Shown: positions 9,006 through 18,163 of the stretch, piece by piece | Numbering within the stretch: position 1 is the first letter of the stretch | How the letters are laid out: each line of letters opens with the position of its first letter | Assembly: GCF_012927045.1 (NCBI RefSeq) | Contig: NZ_JABBFW010000008.1 | Location: forward strand, 186,001-250,000 | Direction of reading: 5' to 3' | DNA: 64,000 bases | From: Azohydromonas caseinilytica | Lineage (GTDB): Bacteria; Pseudomonadota; Gammaproteobacteria; Burkholderiales; Burkholderiaceae_C | Notes under the pieces: generated by a model | Told to the model about the DNA's origin: nothing | The model's input: the letters and a program-made list of their open reading frames with translations, nothing else | Database searches by the model: none | Program-made: the position numbers and the translations under genes

Positions 9006-10580
9006 TCAATCCTCCTCGGTACTCAACGGGATGCTCAGGTACACCGTGGTGCCCCGGCCCGGTTCGGTTTCCACTTCCAGCCGGCCGCCGGCCAGCCGGG
9101 CGCGTTCAGCCATGCCGCGCAGGCCCAGCCGCTGCCCCGGCGGCGCGGCCACCGGATGCCACAGCTCGGCCTCCATGCCGCGGCCGTCATCCTCCACGAT
9201 GGCGCGCAGCTCGCCGTCGCGGTGTTCCACGATCAGCCCCACGCGCGTCGCGGCGGCGTGCTTGCGCACGTTGTTCAGCGCCTCCTGCACCACGCGGTAC
9301 ACGGTGATCTCCTGCGCGGCGCCGAAGCGCTGGCCGCGCAGACCGCGGGTGTGGATGTCCACCGGCACGCCGCTGTCCTCGGCCCAGGCGCCGGCCAGCT
9401 CGCGCAGCGCCTCGTTCAGGCCGAGGTCGTCGAGCACGGCCGGGCGCAGCTCGTAGGACAGGCGGTCCACGTCCCCGTCCAGCCGCCGCGTCACCTCGCG
9501 CAGTTGCGCCAGGCGCTCGCGCAGCGCCGCCGGCAGCGCCGGATCTTCCTGCACCGCCTTCAGGCCCAGCGTCAGCGCCGTGAGGTGCTGGCCCAGCGAG
9601 TCGTGCAGCTCGCGCGCGAGGCGGCGGCGCTCCTCTTCCTCGGTGTTGACGAGCTGGCCCAGCAGCTCGCGCACCTGGGCCTCGGTGGCGCGGCGCTCCA
9701 CCACCTCGTTGGCCAGCTGCGTGTTGGCCAGCGCCAGCTCGGCCGTGCGCTCCTGCACGCGCGCTTCCAGCGCGTCATGCGCCTGGCGCAGCGCCGCCTC
9801 GTCCTGCTTGCGCGCGCTGACGTCGGCCAGCGTGCCCACCATGCGCAGCGGCTGGCCGGCGGCGTCGCACACGGTGCGGGCATGGTTGGCCACCCAGCGC
9901 TGCGTGCCGTCGGGCCGCAGCAGCCGGTACTCGGCATGGAAGGTCCCGCCACGGCGCGCCGCCTCGTCGAGCGCCCAGATCATTTCCACGTCTTCCGGGT
10001 GCACCAGCCGGCGCCAGCAGTCGGCGTCGCGCTCCAGCTCCCGGCGCGTGAGGCCGGTGATCTCCAGCACCTCGTCGGAGGCCCACAGCGCGCCGGTGGC
10101 GAAACTCCACTCCCACAGGCCCAGGTGCGCCGCCGACAGCGCCAGCTCCAGCCGCTCGCGGTTCTGCGCCAGCGCCTGTTCCACGCGGCGGCGCTCGCTG
10201 ATGTCCATGGCCACGGCCAGCGTGCGCGCGGGCTGGCCGCCCTCGTCGCGCATCAGGTTCACCGACATCAGCACCCAGACCGTGGCGCCGTCGGGGCGCA
10301 GGAAGCGCTTTTCCAGGCGCAGGTTGTGCCGCTCGCCGCTCGCCATGCGCTGGAAGCCGTCCCAGTTGCGCTCGCGGTCCTCGGGGTGCGTGAAGTCCAG
10401 GAAGCTGCGGCCGACCAGCTCCTCCTCGGTGCGGCCCAGCATGGCGGCCAGCTCGCGGTTCACGCGCAGCAGCCGCCCGGTGGCCGGGTCGGCCTGCGCC
10501 AAGCCCATGCCATCCAGCTCGAACAGCGCCTGCAGCGTGGCGCGCTCGACCTCGAGCTCGGGAAAGAGTGCGCTGCTCAT
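9006..10580 (-). CDS. PAS-containing sensor histidine kinase (HisKA_3, NarX/DegS type)
   Basis: A 524-aa kinase starting at 10580 after aaggagcggc. It has two PAS domains (about 20-125 and 145-265), a coiled coil (about 270-315) and a HisKA_3 dimerisation domain with phospho-His in RRRLARELHDSLGQHLTAL near residue 330. A HATPase follows with VVQEALNNVRKHAAAT and VEDDGRGM. There is no membrane span, so it senses a cytoplasmic signal, perhaps redox or ligand binding by PAS. It is co-transcribed with the ligase-like gene upstream (9-bp gap) and the regulator downstream. Confidence 0.92.
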   Translation of the reverse strand: MSSALFPELEVERATLQALFELDGMGLAQADPATGRLLRVNRELAAMLGRTEEELVGRSFLDFTHPEDRERNWDGFQRMASGERHNLRLEKRFLRPDGATVWVLMSVNLMRDEGGQPARTLAVAMDISERRRVEQALAQNRERLELALSAAHLGLWEWSFATGALWASDEVLEITGLTRRELERDADCWRRLVHPEDVEMIWALDEAARRGGTFHAEYRLLRPDGTQRWVANHARTVCDAAGQPLRMVGTLADVSARKQDEAALRQAHDALEARVQERTAELALANTQLANEVVERRATEAQVRELLGQLVNTEEEERRRLARELHDSLGQHLTALTLGLKAVQEDPALPAALRERLAQLREVTRRLDGDVDRLSYELRPAVLDDLGLNEALRELAGAWAEDSGVPVDIHTRGLRGQRFGAAQEITVYRVVQEALNNVRKHAAATRVGLIVEHRDGELRAIVEDDGRGMEAELWHPVAAPPGQRLGLRGMAERARLAGGRLEVETEPGRGTTVYLSIPLSTEED

Positions 10581-10589
10581 GCCGCTCCT

Positions 10590-11243
10590 TCAGGCCGCCA
10601 GCTCCGCCGTCGCGGCGCAAGGAATGCGCAGCCAGCCGATGCCGGGCCCGGCCACGTAGGGCGCATCACACCGGTAGGCATGCACGCAGTCCCTGCCCAG
10701 TGCCTGCGCCTGCTGCCACAGCCACCGGCCCTCGGCCCGCAGCGTGCGTTGCAGCTGGAGCGCGCGGCGGCCTTGCAGCGGCAGCCGGTGCAGCAGCTGG
10801 CGGCGCTCCAGCCAGGGCAGGGCGCGCACGTCCCGCCCCTCCCACACCAGCAGGTCGCGCAGGCACAGCACCACCGCGCTGGTGCCCGGTCGCCGGCCGG
10901 GATGCAAGGCGCGTTCATGCAGGCGCTGCGGATCGGGACGGCTGGCGGCGTCGAGCACGCAGATCTCACCCTCCGCCACCAGGCGGCCCGGCACGCGCAG
11001 CCCGCCCAGGGCCCGCACCACTTCCGGAAACCAGCGCGTGCTGTCCACGCCGCGGCGGCTGCGCAGCCGGGCGCCGCACGCGCCTGCACCGGCCTCGGCT
11101 CCAAGCTCGGCCAGCATGCGGTGGCCGGACAGGGGCATTGCGAAGGCCCAGGCGGCACTGTTGAACGGCGCCGTGCCGATGCCGGGTTCCATCAGTTGCA
11201 GGGTGTCCAGCGGCGGCCCGGGCGGGCAGGAGGCAAGGGGCAT
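10590..11243 (-). CDS. ATP-dependent DNA-ligase-like protein lacking the catalytic lysine
   Basis: About 217 aa resembling the adenylylation domain of LigD-type ATP-dependent ligases: RTRRGVDATRWFP-like text (RSRRGVDSTRWFPEVVRAL), GEICVLD, RLHERAL, and a DLLVWEGRDVRALPWLERR block. In active ligases the first motif reads like KWDGxR; here the corresponding stretch is AMPLSGHRML, so both the AMP-accepting Lys and the following Asp are gone. No OB-fold follows. It is probably catalytically inactive and is the first gene of an operon with a two-component pair. The start is uncertain: ATG 11243 is used, 11192 is an alternative. Confidence 0.6.
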   Translation of the reverse strand: MPLASCPPGPPLDTLQLMEPGIGTAPFNSAAWAFAMPLSGHRMLAELGAEAGAGACGARLRSRRGVDSTRWFPEVVRALGGLRVPGRLVAEGEICVLDAASRPDPQRLHERALHPGRRPGTSAVVLCLRDLLVWEGRDVRALPWLERRQLLHRLPLQGRRALQLQRTLRAEGRWLWQQAQALGRDCVHAYRCDAPYVAGPGIGWLRIPCAATAELAA

Positions 11244-11295
11244 GGGCAACAAGCTCGTGTGTCTTGGGTTGCGGGCATCCCTTGTGCCCGCCCGT

Positions 11296-14200
11296 TCAGC
11301 CCTGCTGCGGCGGCAGCACGTCGCGCAGCGTGGCCAGCAGCTTGTCCAGCGTCACCGGCTTGCGCAGGTGCGCGGCGAAGCCCGCAGCGATGGCGCGGCG
11401 CGCGTCGCCGGGCCGGCCCACGCCGGTGAGCGCGATCACCGGCAGCGCCTTCAGCGCCGGGTTCTGGCGCAGGGCCTGCAGCAATTGCAGCCCGTCCGTG
11501 CCGCGCAGCACCAGGTCCGTGACCAAGAGGTCCGGCACCCGCTGCTGCACCAGCTCCAGCGCCTCAGCCGCGGTGCAGGCGGCCTGCACGCTGGCGCCTT
11601 CGAGCTCCAGCAGCTGGCGCAGCAGCTCCAGCGCCTGCGCATCGTCGTCCACCAGCAGCACGTGCCGTCCGCGCAGCGAGCCGCTGGCCGCGCCGGCGTG
11701 GCCTTGGTCCAGCGGCGCCTGCCCGGCCAGCGGCAGCCGCACGCTGAAGCAGGACCCGTGGTCCAGCCCGGCCGACTCGGCCCGCACCTGGCCGCCATGC
11801 CCTTGCACCAGGCTGCGCACCAGCGCCAGCCCGATGCCCAGGCCGCCGCGGCGCCGCGTGCCCGGCTCGGCCTGCTTGAACATGTCGAACACCTGCGGCA
11901 GCGCCTCGGGCGCGATGCCGCGCCCGGTGTCGCGCACCTGCAGCTCGGCCTGGCCCTGCTCGACGCGCAGCGCCACGCCCACATGGCCGCCCTCGGGCGT
12001 GAACTTCAGCGCGTTGGTGAGCAGGTTCCACACCACCTGCTCCATGCGCACCGGGTCGGCGTCGAGCATCACCGGCCCCTCGGGCAGCTCCAGGGCCAGC
12101 GTGATGCGCTTGCCCGTGGCCTCCTCCAGCATGGCCTCGGCGATGGTGCGCACCGTGACGCTCCAGTCCATGCCCGTGCGGTGCAGCGCCAGCTTGCCGG
12201 TGTGCAGCCGCGAGAGATCGAGCAGGTCCTCGATGATCTGGGCCTGGCTGCGCACCGTGCGCTGGATGGTCTCGGCCGCGCGCACCACCACCGGCAGCGC
12301 GCGCGCCTCGGGCATGCGCAGCAGCAGCTCGGCGCTGAGCTGGATCAGGTTCAGCGGGTTCTTGAGCTCGTGCGAGAGCACGGCCATGAACTCGTCCTTG
12401 ATCTCGTTGGCCGCCTGCGCCTGCGCGCGCCCCGCGGCCGTGCGCTGCAGCAGTGCCTCGCGTTCGGCCTCGGCGCGCTTGCTGCCGGTGAGGTCGCGCG
12501 CGATCTTGCCGTAGCCGCGCAGCTCGCCCTTCTCGTACAGCGGCGTGGTGGTGCCGCTGCAGTAGAAACGGCTGCCGTCCTTGCGCAGGTGCCAGCGGTC
12601 GTCCTCGCTGCGGCCGGAGTCGCGGGCCTGCGCGCGCTCCTGCTGCGGCATGCCGGCGGCCAGGTCCTCGGGCGTGAACAGCATGTTCATCGACTGCCCC
12701 ACCGCCTCCTCCGCGCTCCAGCCGAAGACGCGCTCGGCGCCGGGGTTCCAGGTCGTGATGCGGCCCTCGGTGTCGCAAGTGAGGATGGCGTAGTCCTTGG
12801 TGCTCTCGGCCAGCAGCCGCATCGTCTCCTCCGCCTCGCGCCGGCCGGTGATGTCGATGAAGGTCAGCACCGCGCCCTCGATGCGGTCCTCCGTGGTGCG
12901 GTAAGGCAGCACCCGCGCCAGGTACCAGCGCCCGTCCTGCGTGCGCACCTCGCGCTCGATCAGGCGCAGCGACTGGAAGGCCTCCACCGCGTCGTCGGCG
13001 AGGGTCGGGTAGTCCAGCTTGTGGGTGATGTCCAGCAGCGAGCGGCCGACGTCGGTGGGAATGAGGTTGAAGAGCTTGGTGGCGTGGGGCGTGAAGCGCT
13101 TGATGCTCATGGCCCGGTCCACGAACACGGTGGCGATGTCGGTGGAGGCGATGAGGTTTTGCAGGTCGTCGTTGATCTTGCCCGTCTCCTCCACCTTGGT
13201 CTTGAGCTCGTGGTTGACGGTGATGAGCTCCTCGTTGATCGACTGCAGCTCCTCCTTGGAGGTCTCCAGCTCCTCGGTGGTGGAGCGCAGCTCCTCGTTG
13301 ATGGCCTGCAGTTCCTCGTTGCTGGCCTTGAGCTCCTCGTTGGAGGTTTCGGACTGCTCGATGGTGGCTTGCAGCTGCTCCTTGACGCGGCGCAGCTCGT
13401 CCTCCAGCTGCGCCACCAGCGGGTCGCGTCCCTGCGCGTCGGGCACCTGCGCCTCGCCGGCCATGGAGTCCTCGACCTCGTCGAACAGCACCAGCGACAG
13501 CCCGGCGCCGGCGCCGGTCTCCTGCACCGGGCGCACCGTCATCGTCACGTAGCGCGGGCGGCCTTCGCTGCCGAGGTGCACGCGGCGCGCCTCGACGCTC
13601 TTGCCCGTGCTGGCGGCCTGGAACAGGGCCGTGCGCAGCTCCAGCCGCAGCTCGGGCTGCACCAGGTCCAGCAGCCGGTGCGAGGGCGCGCCGCCGCCGT
13701 AGCGCAGGAAGCGCCCGGCCTGCTCGGAGAGGTGCACCACGAGGCCCTCGGCGTCGAGGAGCACCGACGGCGGCGCGTACTGCTCGGCCAGCCGGTGGTG
13801 CAGCTCGGCGAAGCTGAAGCTGCGCTTTTCCGGCCGCGCCACGCCCGCCGGCGCCACGCTGCTGGCCGAGCCCACGGTGGCCAGGGTGGGCACGTAGCGC
13901 GGCGTGCGCGTCACGGGGTTGGCGCGGAAGACGCGGTTCTTCTTGTCCACCACCGAAAAGAGCTGCGAGGCGGTGTCGGCCGACTCCGAGCTGCCCAGGA
14001 ACAGGTAGCCCCCGGGCTTGAGCGCGAAATGGAACATCTCCAGGATCTCGCCGTGCACGTCGCGGTCCAGGTAGATGAGCAGGTTGCGGCAGCTGATGAG
14101 GTCCAGCCGCGAGAACGGCGGGTCGCGCAGGATGTTGTGCGCGGCAAACATCACCTTCTCGCGCACCTCCTTGCGGATGCGGTACTGGTGCCCCTCCTTG

Positions 14201-15417
14201 TCGAAGAAGCGCCGCAGCCGCGAGGGCGAGACGTCGGTCTCGATCGCGCTCGGATAGCAGCCCAGCCGCGCCGTGCCGATGGCGGCCTCGTCGATGTCGG
14301 TGGCGAACACGTGGATCTTGGGCGGCTGCGCCAGCTGCGCGGCCTGCTCGGTGAGCAGCATGGCGATGGAGTAGGCCTCCTCGCCCGTGGCGCAGCCCGC
14401 CACCCAGGCGCGCAGCCCCGCGGGCGAGTGCACCGCCTGTTCCATCAGCTCCGGCACCACCTGGCGCTGCAGCAGCTCGAAGGCCTCGGCGTCGCGGAAG
14501 AAGTTGGTCACGCCGATGAGCAGGTCCTTGAGCAGGGCGTTCGCCTCGTCGGCATTGGCCTGCAGGAAGGCGCGGTAGGCCGGCAGGTTGGGCACGCCGT
14601 TGACCTGCATGCGCCGCTCCAGCCGGCGCAGCACCGTGGCGCGCTTGTAGTTGCGGAAGTCGTGGCCGGTGCGCGCGCGCAGCAGCACCAGCACGTCGCG
14701 CAGCGCCTCCTCGGCGTCCTTGATGGCCTCGGCGCTGGGCGGGGCGTCCACGCGCAGGCCCAGCTCCACCGCGCCGGGCAACTCCATGGCCCGGGCATTG
14801 GCCCAGAGGTCCAGGAGTTTCCTGGGCATGTCGGCCACCGGCAGCACCCAGTCCACCGCGCCGGTGGTGATGGCCGCGCGCGGCATGGCGTCGAACTCGG
14901 CCTCCTGCGGCTGCTGCGCCAGCGTCACGCCGCCTTCCTCCTTGATGCGGCGGATGCCCACCGCGCCGTCGGAGCCCGCGCCGGAGAGCACCACCGCGAA
15001 GGCCCGTTCGCGGTGCACCACCGCCAGGGTGCGGAAGAACAGGTCGATCGTGACCTGCCGCCCCTGCGGGCGCTCCAGCGGGTTGACGCTGAGGTAGCTG
15101 TCGTTCATCGCCAGCATCCGGTTCGGGGCGATGACGTAGACATGGTTGCGCTCGATGGGCGTGGGGTCCTCGGGCGCCAGCACCGCCAGCTTCGTGACCG
15201 CCTGCAGCAAGGCCACGAGGTTGCTGGCGTGCCGGGGCGAGAGGTGCAGCACCACCACGAAGGCCATGCCGCAGTCCGCGGGCATGGCCTTGAAGAAGGC
15301 CTGCAGCGCCGGGATGCCCCCGGCCGAGGCACCGATGCCCACCACGGGGAAGTCCAGGCGGCTGGGCTTCAGGGCGGCCTCGTTCACCAGGGAAGCAGGT
15401 TGGTCGTTGGTCGTCAT
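11296..15417 (-). CDS. Fused CheB-CheR-PAS-histidine kinase-receiver protein
   Basis: A 1373-aa cytoplasmic signalling protein starting MTTNDQPASL at 15417. Domains in order: CheB methylesterase (GIGASAGGIPALQ, LHLSPRH, LSGAGSDGAVGI; about 20-205); CheR methyltransferase (about 225-490, SAM-binding VAGCATGEEAYS near 340 and DLISCRNLLIYL); PAS; a long Glu/Leu coiled coil (about 660-740, repeated NEEL/EEL heptads); two PAS domains; HisKA with phospho-His in LSHELKNPLNLI near 1016; HATPase (NALKFTPEGG, DTGRGIAPE); and a C-terminal receiver (about 1252-1373, LLVDDDAQ, VTDLVLRG). Such fusions are known in proteobacteria as two-component proteins outside canonical chemotaxis. It is divergent from a second CheB. 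Confidence 0.93.
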   Translation of the reverse strand: MTTNDQPASLVNEAALKPSRLDFPVVGIGASAGGIPALQAFFKAMPADCGMAFVVVLHLSPRHASNLVALLQAVTKLAVLAPEDPTPIERNHVYVIAPNRMLAMNDSYLSVNPLERPQGRQVTIDLFFRTLAVVHRERAFAVVLSGAGSDGAVGIRRIKEEGGVTLAQQPQEAEFDAMPRAAITTGAVDWVLPVADMPRKLLDLWANARAMELPGAVELGLRVDAPPSAEAIKDAEEALRDVLVLLRARTGHDFRNYKRATVLRRLERRMQVNGVPNLPAYRAFLQANADEANALLKDLLIGVTNFFRDAEAFELLQRQVVPELMEQAVHSPAGLRAWVAGCATGEEAYSIAMLLTEQAAQLAQPPKIHVFATDIDEAAIGTARLGCYPSAIETDVSPSRLRRFFDKEGHQYRIRKEVREKVMFAAHNILRDPPFSRLDLISCRNLLIYLDRDVHGEILEMFHFALKPGGYLFLGSSESADTASQLFSVVDKKNRVFRANPVTRTPRYVPTLATVGSASSVAPAGVARPEKRSFSFAELHHRLAEQYAPPSVLLDAEGLVVHLSEQAGRFLRYGGGAPSHRLLDLVQPELRLELRTALFQAASTGKSVEARRVHLGSEGRPRYVTMTVRPVQETGAGAGLSLVLFDEVEDSMAGEAQVPDAQGRDPLVAQLEDELRRVKEQLQATIEQSETSNEELKASNEELQAINEELRSTTEELETSKEELQSINEELITVNHELKTKVEETGKINDDLQNLIASTDIATVFVDRAMSIKRFTPHATKLFNLIPTDVGRSLLDITHKLDYPTLADDAVEAFQSLRLIEREVRTQDGRWYLARVLPYRTTEDRIEGAVLTFIDITGRREAEETMRLLAESTKDYAILTCDTEGRITTWNPGAERVFGWSAEEAVGQSMNMLFTPEDLAAGMPQQERAQARDSGRSEDDRWHLRKDGSRFYCSGTTTPLYEKGELRGYGKIARDLTGSKRAEAEREALLQRTAAGRAQAQAANEIKDEFMAVLSHELKNPLNLIQLSAELLLRMPEARALPVVVRAAETIQRTVRSQAQIIEDLLDLSRLHTGKLALHRTGMDWSVTVRTIAEAMLEEATGKRITLALELPEGPVMLDADPVRMEQVVWNLLTNALKFTPEGGHVGVALRVEQGQAELQVRDTGRGIAPEALPQVFDMFKQAEPGTRRRGGLGIGLALVRSLVQGHGGQVRAESAGLDHGSCFSVRLPLAGQAPLDQGHAGAASGSLRGRHVLLVDDDAQALELLRQLLELEGASVQAACTAAEALELVQQRVPDLLVTDLVLRGTDGLQLLQALRQNPALKALPVIALTGVGRPGDARRAIAAGFAAHLRKPVTLDKLLATLRDVLPPQQG

Positions 15418-15529
15418 GTCGCTTGTCTTGGCACCGGTGCCCCATTGTCGGTGCCTGGGATGCACCCGGGGCCGGGCATGTCGGGCGCATGGATTGCCCC
15501 CTGGAATACTTCCACAGAGGGCTGTGCGC

Positions 15530-16507
15530 ATGACCAGACGCGACATCGTGGTGATCGGCGCGAGCGCCGGCGGCGTGCGCGCCCTGCGCGTGCTGGCGGC
15601 GGCGCTGCCGGCCGACTTCGCGGCGGCGGTGTGCGTGGTGCTGCATGTCGGCCCCTACGAGAGCACGCTGCCCGCCCTGCTGGAGGCGGTCGGGCCGCTG
15701 CCCGCGGCCCATGCCCAATCCGGCCAGCGGCTCAAGCCCGGGCGCATCCTGATTGCCCCGCCCGACCACCACCTGCTGCTGGAGGATGGCGCGGTGCGGC
15801 TCACGCGCGGCCCCAAGGAGCATCACACCCGTCCGGCGGTGGACCCGCTGTTCCGCTCCGCGGCGCTGAGTCAGGGCCCGCGCGTCATCGGCGTGCTGCT
15901 CACCGGCGGGCTCGACGACGGCAGCGCCGGGCTGCAGGCCATCAAGCAGTGCGGCGGCCTGGTGGTGGTGCAGGACCCGGCTGACGCCGAGGACCCGGGC
16001 ATGCCCAGCGCGGCGCTGCAGGCGGTGGAGGTGGATCATTGCGTGCCGCTGGAGCGTGTTGGAGCGCTGCTGGTGGAGCTGGTGCAGGAGGCCGCCCCGG
16101 CCGCGGCCGCAGCGCTGCCGGTGAGCCTGGTGCACGAGCACCTGGCCGGGGTAGGAGGTGAGAACGCCATGGACGAGTTGCGTCAGGTCGGCGTGCCTTC
16201 GACGCTGGTGTGCCCGGACTGCAAGGGCACGCTGTGGGAGATCAGCGGAGCGCGCCCGCCGCGCTACCGCTGCCATACCGGCCATGCCTTCTCGCTGCGC
16301 TCGCTGGCGGCGGTGCAGCAGGAGGCTACCGAGAACGCGCTGTGGTCGGCCGTGCGCGCGCTGCAGGAGAAGGAGCTGCTGCTGCGCAAGGTCGCCGCGC
16401 TGGAGCGCTCCGCGGGCGACGAGGCCCGCGCGGCACAGGTCGAGGCCGAAGCGGGGCAACTGCGCGAGCAGGCCGAGATGCTGCGCGGCCTGGTGGAGCA
16501 GGGCTGA
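15530..16507 (+). CDS. CheB-type protein-glutamate methylesterase with Cys-rich C-terminal extension
   Basis: A 325-aa stand-alone CheB catalytic domain with no receiver. The catalytic Ser is in VIGASAGGVRAL, the His in VVLHVGPYEST and the Asp in LTGGLDDGSAG. After residue about 215 there is a short module with CPDCKGTLWEI and RYRCHTGHAFS, i.e. two CxxC/CxxxH-like ligand sets that could hold a metal, then a helical tail. The start at 15530 lies 112 bp from the divergent CheB-CheR-kinase gene. Without a receiver, regulation must come from partners, most simply the divergent fusion protein. Confidence 0.88.
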   Translation: MTRRDIVVIGASAGGVRALRVLAAALPADFAAAVCVVLHVGPYESTLPALLEAVGPLPAAHAQSGQRLKPGRILIAPPDHHLLLEDGAVRLTRGPKEHHTRPAVDPLFRSAALSQGPRVIGVLLTGGLDDGSAGLQAIKQCGGLVVVQDPADAEDPGMPSAALQAVEVDHCVPLERVGALLVELVQEAAPAAAAALPVSLVHEHLAGVGGENAMDELRQVGVPSTLVCPDCKGTLWEISGARPPRYRCHTGHAFSLRSLAAVQQEATENALWSAVRALQEKELLLRKVAALERSAGDEARAAQVEAEAGQLREQAEMLRGLVEQG

Positions 16508-16619
16508 CACGAATCTTTCCAAGCGCGTCCGGGATGAGCGGCGCGGACTTGATGTGCCACAAAGTTCACGAGGGCGCCTTGTCAACAATGTCCTTCATCC
16601 CGTCGACAAGGAAACGCTC

Positions 16620-17144
16620 ATGCAAGCCCTGCTCAACCATCAACGTCCCGAGCGTTTGGCGGTGCCAGCCATCGACTCGCTGCAGTCGCTGGATGCCACG
16701 CACCGCCAGGTGCTGACGCATCTGGAGCAGCTGCGCGAGCTGGTTGGCCTGATCGAGGCGCAGGGCGCGAGTGCCCGGACGCGGACGCAGGCCGAGGAGA
16801 TCCGCGACTTCTTCGGCGGCCGGGCCCGCGAGCACCATCAGGACGAGGAGGACCTGGTGTTCCCGGTGCTGCTGGAGCAGGGCGACGCGGAGCTGACGCA
16901 GCATGTGCAGCGGCTGCAGCAGGACCATGGCTGGCTGGAGCAGTGCTGGCTGGAGCTGAGCCCGCAACTGGCCACGCTGGCCGCGGGCTACAGCGGTTGT
17001 GACCTCGACCAGCTGCGCCAGGGCGTGGAGCTGTTCGCCGAGCTGTACCAGGACCACATCGCGCTGGAGGAGGGCGTGGTGTTCCCCGCCGCGCGCCGGG
17101 TCTTCGCCGCGCGCCGGCCGAGCCGCGCGCCGCTGCCGGCCTGA
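16620..17144 (+). CDS. Hemerythrin (HHE cation-binding) domain protein
   Basis: A 174-aa four-helix protein expected to carry a di-iron site binding O2 or handling NO/redox stress. Iron-ligand candidates are the His in DATHRQVLTHLEQL, the HHxxE set in REHHQDEEDLVFPVL, the His in QQDHGWLEQ, and the HxxxE set in YQDHIALEEGVVFP. The start at 16620 is preceded by aaggaaacgctc. It follows the CheB gene by 112 bp on the same strand and may be co-transcribed. In a diazotroph it could buffer oxygen, which is inference. Confidence 0.85.
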   Translation: MQALLNHQRPERLAVPAIDSLQSLDATHRQVLTHLEQLRELVGLIEAQGASARTRTQAEEIRDFFGGRAREHHQDEEDLVFPVLLEQGDAELTQHVQRLQQDHGWLEQCWLELSPQLATLAAGYSGCDLDQLRQGVELFAELYQDHIALEEGVVFPAARRVFAARRPSRAPLPA

Positions 17145-17177
17145 GCGCCGGTGCGGGCTGCCCCCTGAGGCGGTCTG

Positions 17178-18059
17178 CTATCCGGCGGCGATCTCGCACA
17201 GCCAGTCGGTGAAGGTGCCGATGCGCGCGGCATCGCGCCGGCGACCGACGGCGAAGGAATAGGAGCCGGTATCGATGCGGGCCGCATGCAGTGGCCTGAG
17301 CGTGCCGCTGTCCAGCATGGCGGCCACGAAAGCCTCGGGCACCACGCAGGCGCCCAGGCCCTGCGCCGCGGCCTGGATGGCCAGCACGGTGTTGTCGAAC
17401 TCCAGCGTCGGCTCCAGGGCCTTGGCATCGAGGCCGTGAGCGCCGCACCAGCGCGGCCACAGGTCGGTGCGCGAGCGCGCGCCGATGCGCGCGACCCGGG
17501 ACAGCCAGCGCAGGTCGCCGGCGCCGCGCGGGCGCGGCTGCGGCATGAGCGAGGGGCTGCCCACGAGCACGGAGCGCTCGGTCATGAACACCCGCGAGGG
17601 CAGGCCGCGCAGCTCGGCGGTCTCGCGCCGGATGAACACGTCCACCGGCGCCGCCGGGTCGATGTCGCCCTCGACGGTGCGCACCTGCACGTGGGTGCGC
17701 GGGTAACGCTCCGTGAAGAAGCGCAGTTGCGGAATCAGCCAGTGCATGGCCAGCGTCACGCTGGTGTCCACCAGGATCGAGGCCTGCCGGCGCGCCGTGC
17801 CGCCTTCCAGCGCCGCCGCGATGGCGGCCATCTTGTCGGCCACGCGCTCGTGCAGCCGCCGGCCGGCCGGCGTCAGCAGCGCCAGGCCGCCGGCGCTGCG
17901 GTCGAACAGCACCTGCGCCAGGTGCGCCTCCAGCGCCTGGACCTGCCGGCTCACCGCGCCGGGGGTGACGCACAGCACCTGAGCCGCCTGGCGAAAGCTG
18001 CCCTCGCGCACGACGGTGCAGAACACGTGCAAGGCGTTGAGCGGGGGACGGACGGCCAT
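17178..18059 (-). CDS. LysR-family transcriptional regulator
   Basis: A 293-aa regulator starting MAVRPPLNALHVF at 18059. The winged HTH (about 7-65) contains REGSFRQAAQVLCVTPGAVS and a dimerisation helix; the effector-binding domain follows. It resembles the GcvA-like subgroup, as does the regulator at 2706-3668. It is divergent from the MFS-HIT pair over 104 bp, so the likely target is that operon and perhaps the phosphonate genes after it. Confidence 0.9.
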   Translation of the reverse strand: MAVRPPLNALHVFCTVVREGSFRQAAQVLCVTPGAVSRQVQALEAHLAQVLFDRSAGGLALLTPAGRRLHERVADKMAAIAAALEGGTARRQASILVDTSVTLAMHWLIPQLRFFTERYPRTHVQVRTVEGDIDPAAPVDVFIRRETAELRGLPSRVFMTERSVLVGSPSLMPQPRPRGAGDLRWLSRVARIGARSRTDLWPRWCGAHGLDAKALEPTLEFDNTVLAIQAAAQGLGACVVPEAFVAAMLDSGTLRPLHAARIDTGSYSFAVGRRRDAARIGTFTDWLCEIAAG

Positions 18060-18163
18060 GGCAATGAGTTGATTAAAAGTCAACGGATGATGGCAGAAAA
18101 CTCGCTTGCCGCATGGGTTGGCCGGCTCGGACACTGGGTGTGTGTCAGTTTTGTGAATGTCAA

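Noticed and set aside
10744-15984. Plus-strand frame of 1746 codons
   Set aside because: Antisense shadow of the fused signalling gene, with His/Gln/Leu/Val-rich text and no domains.
11564-16588. Very long minus-strand frame (1674 codons) through the CheB-CheR-kinase and solo CheB genes
   Set aside because: It is a frame-shifted shadow with low-complexity translation; both real genes have complete catalytic motifs in other frames.
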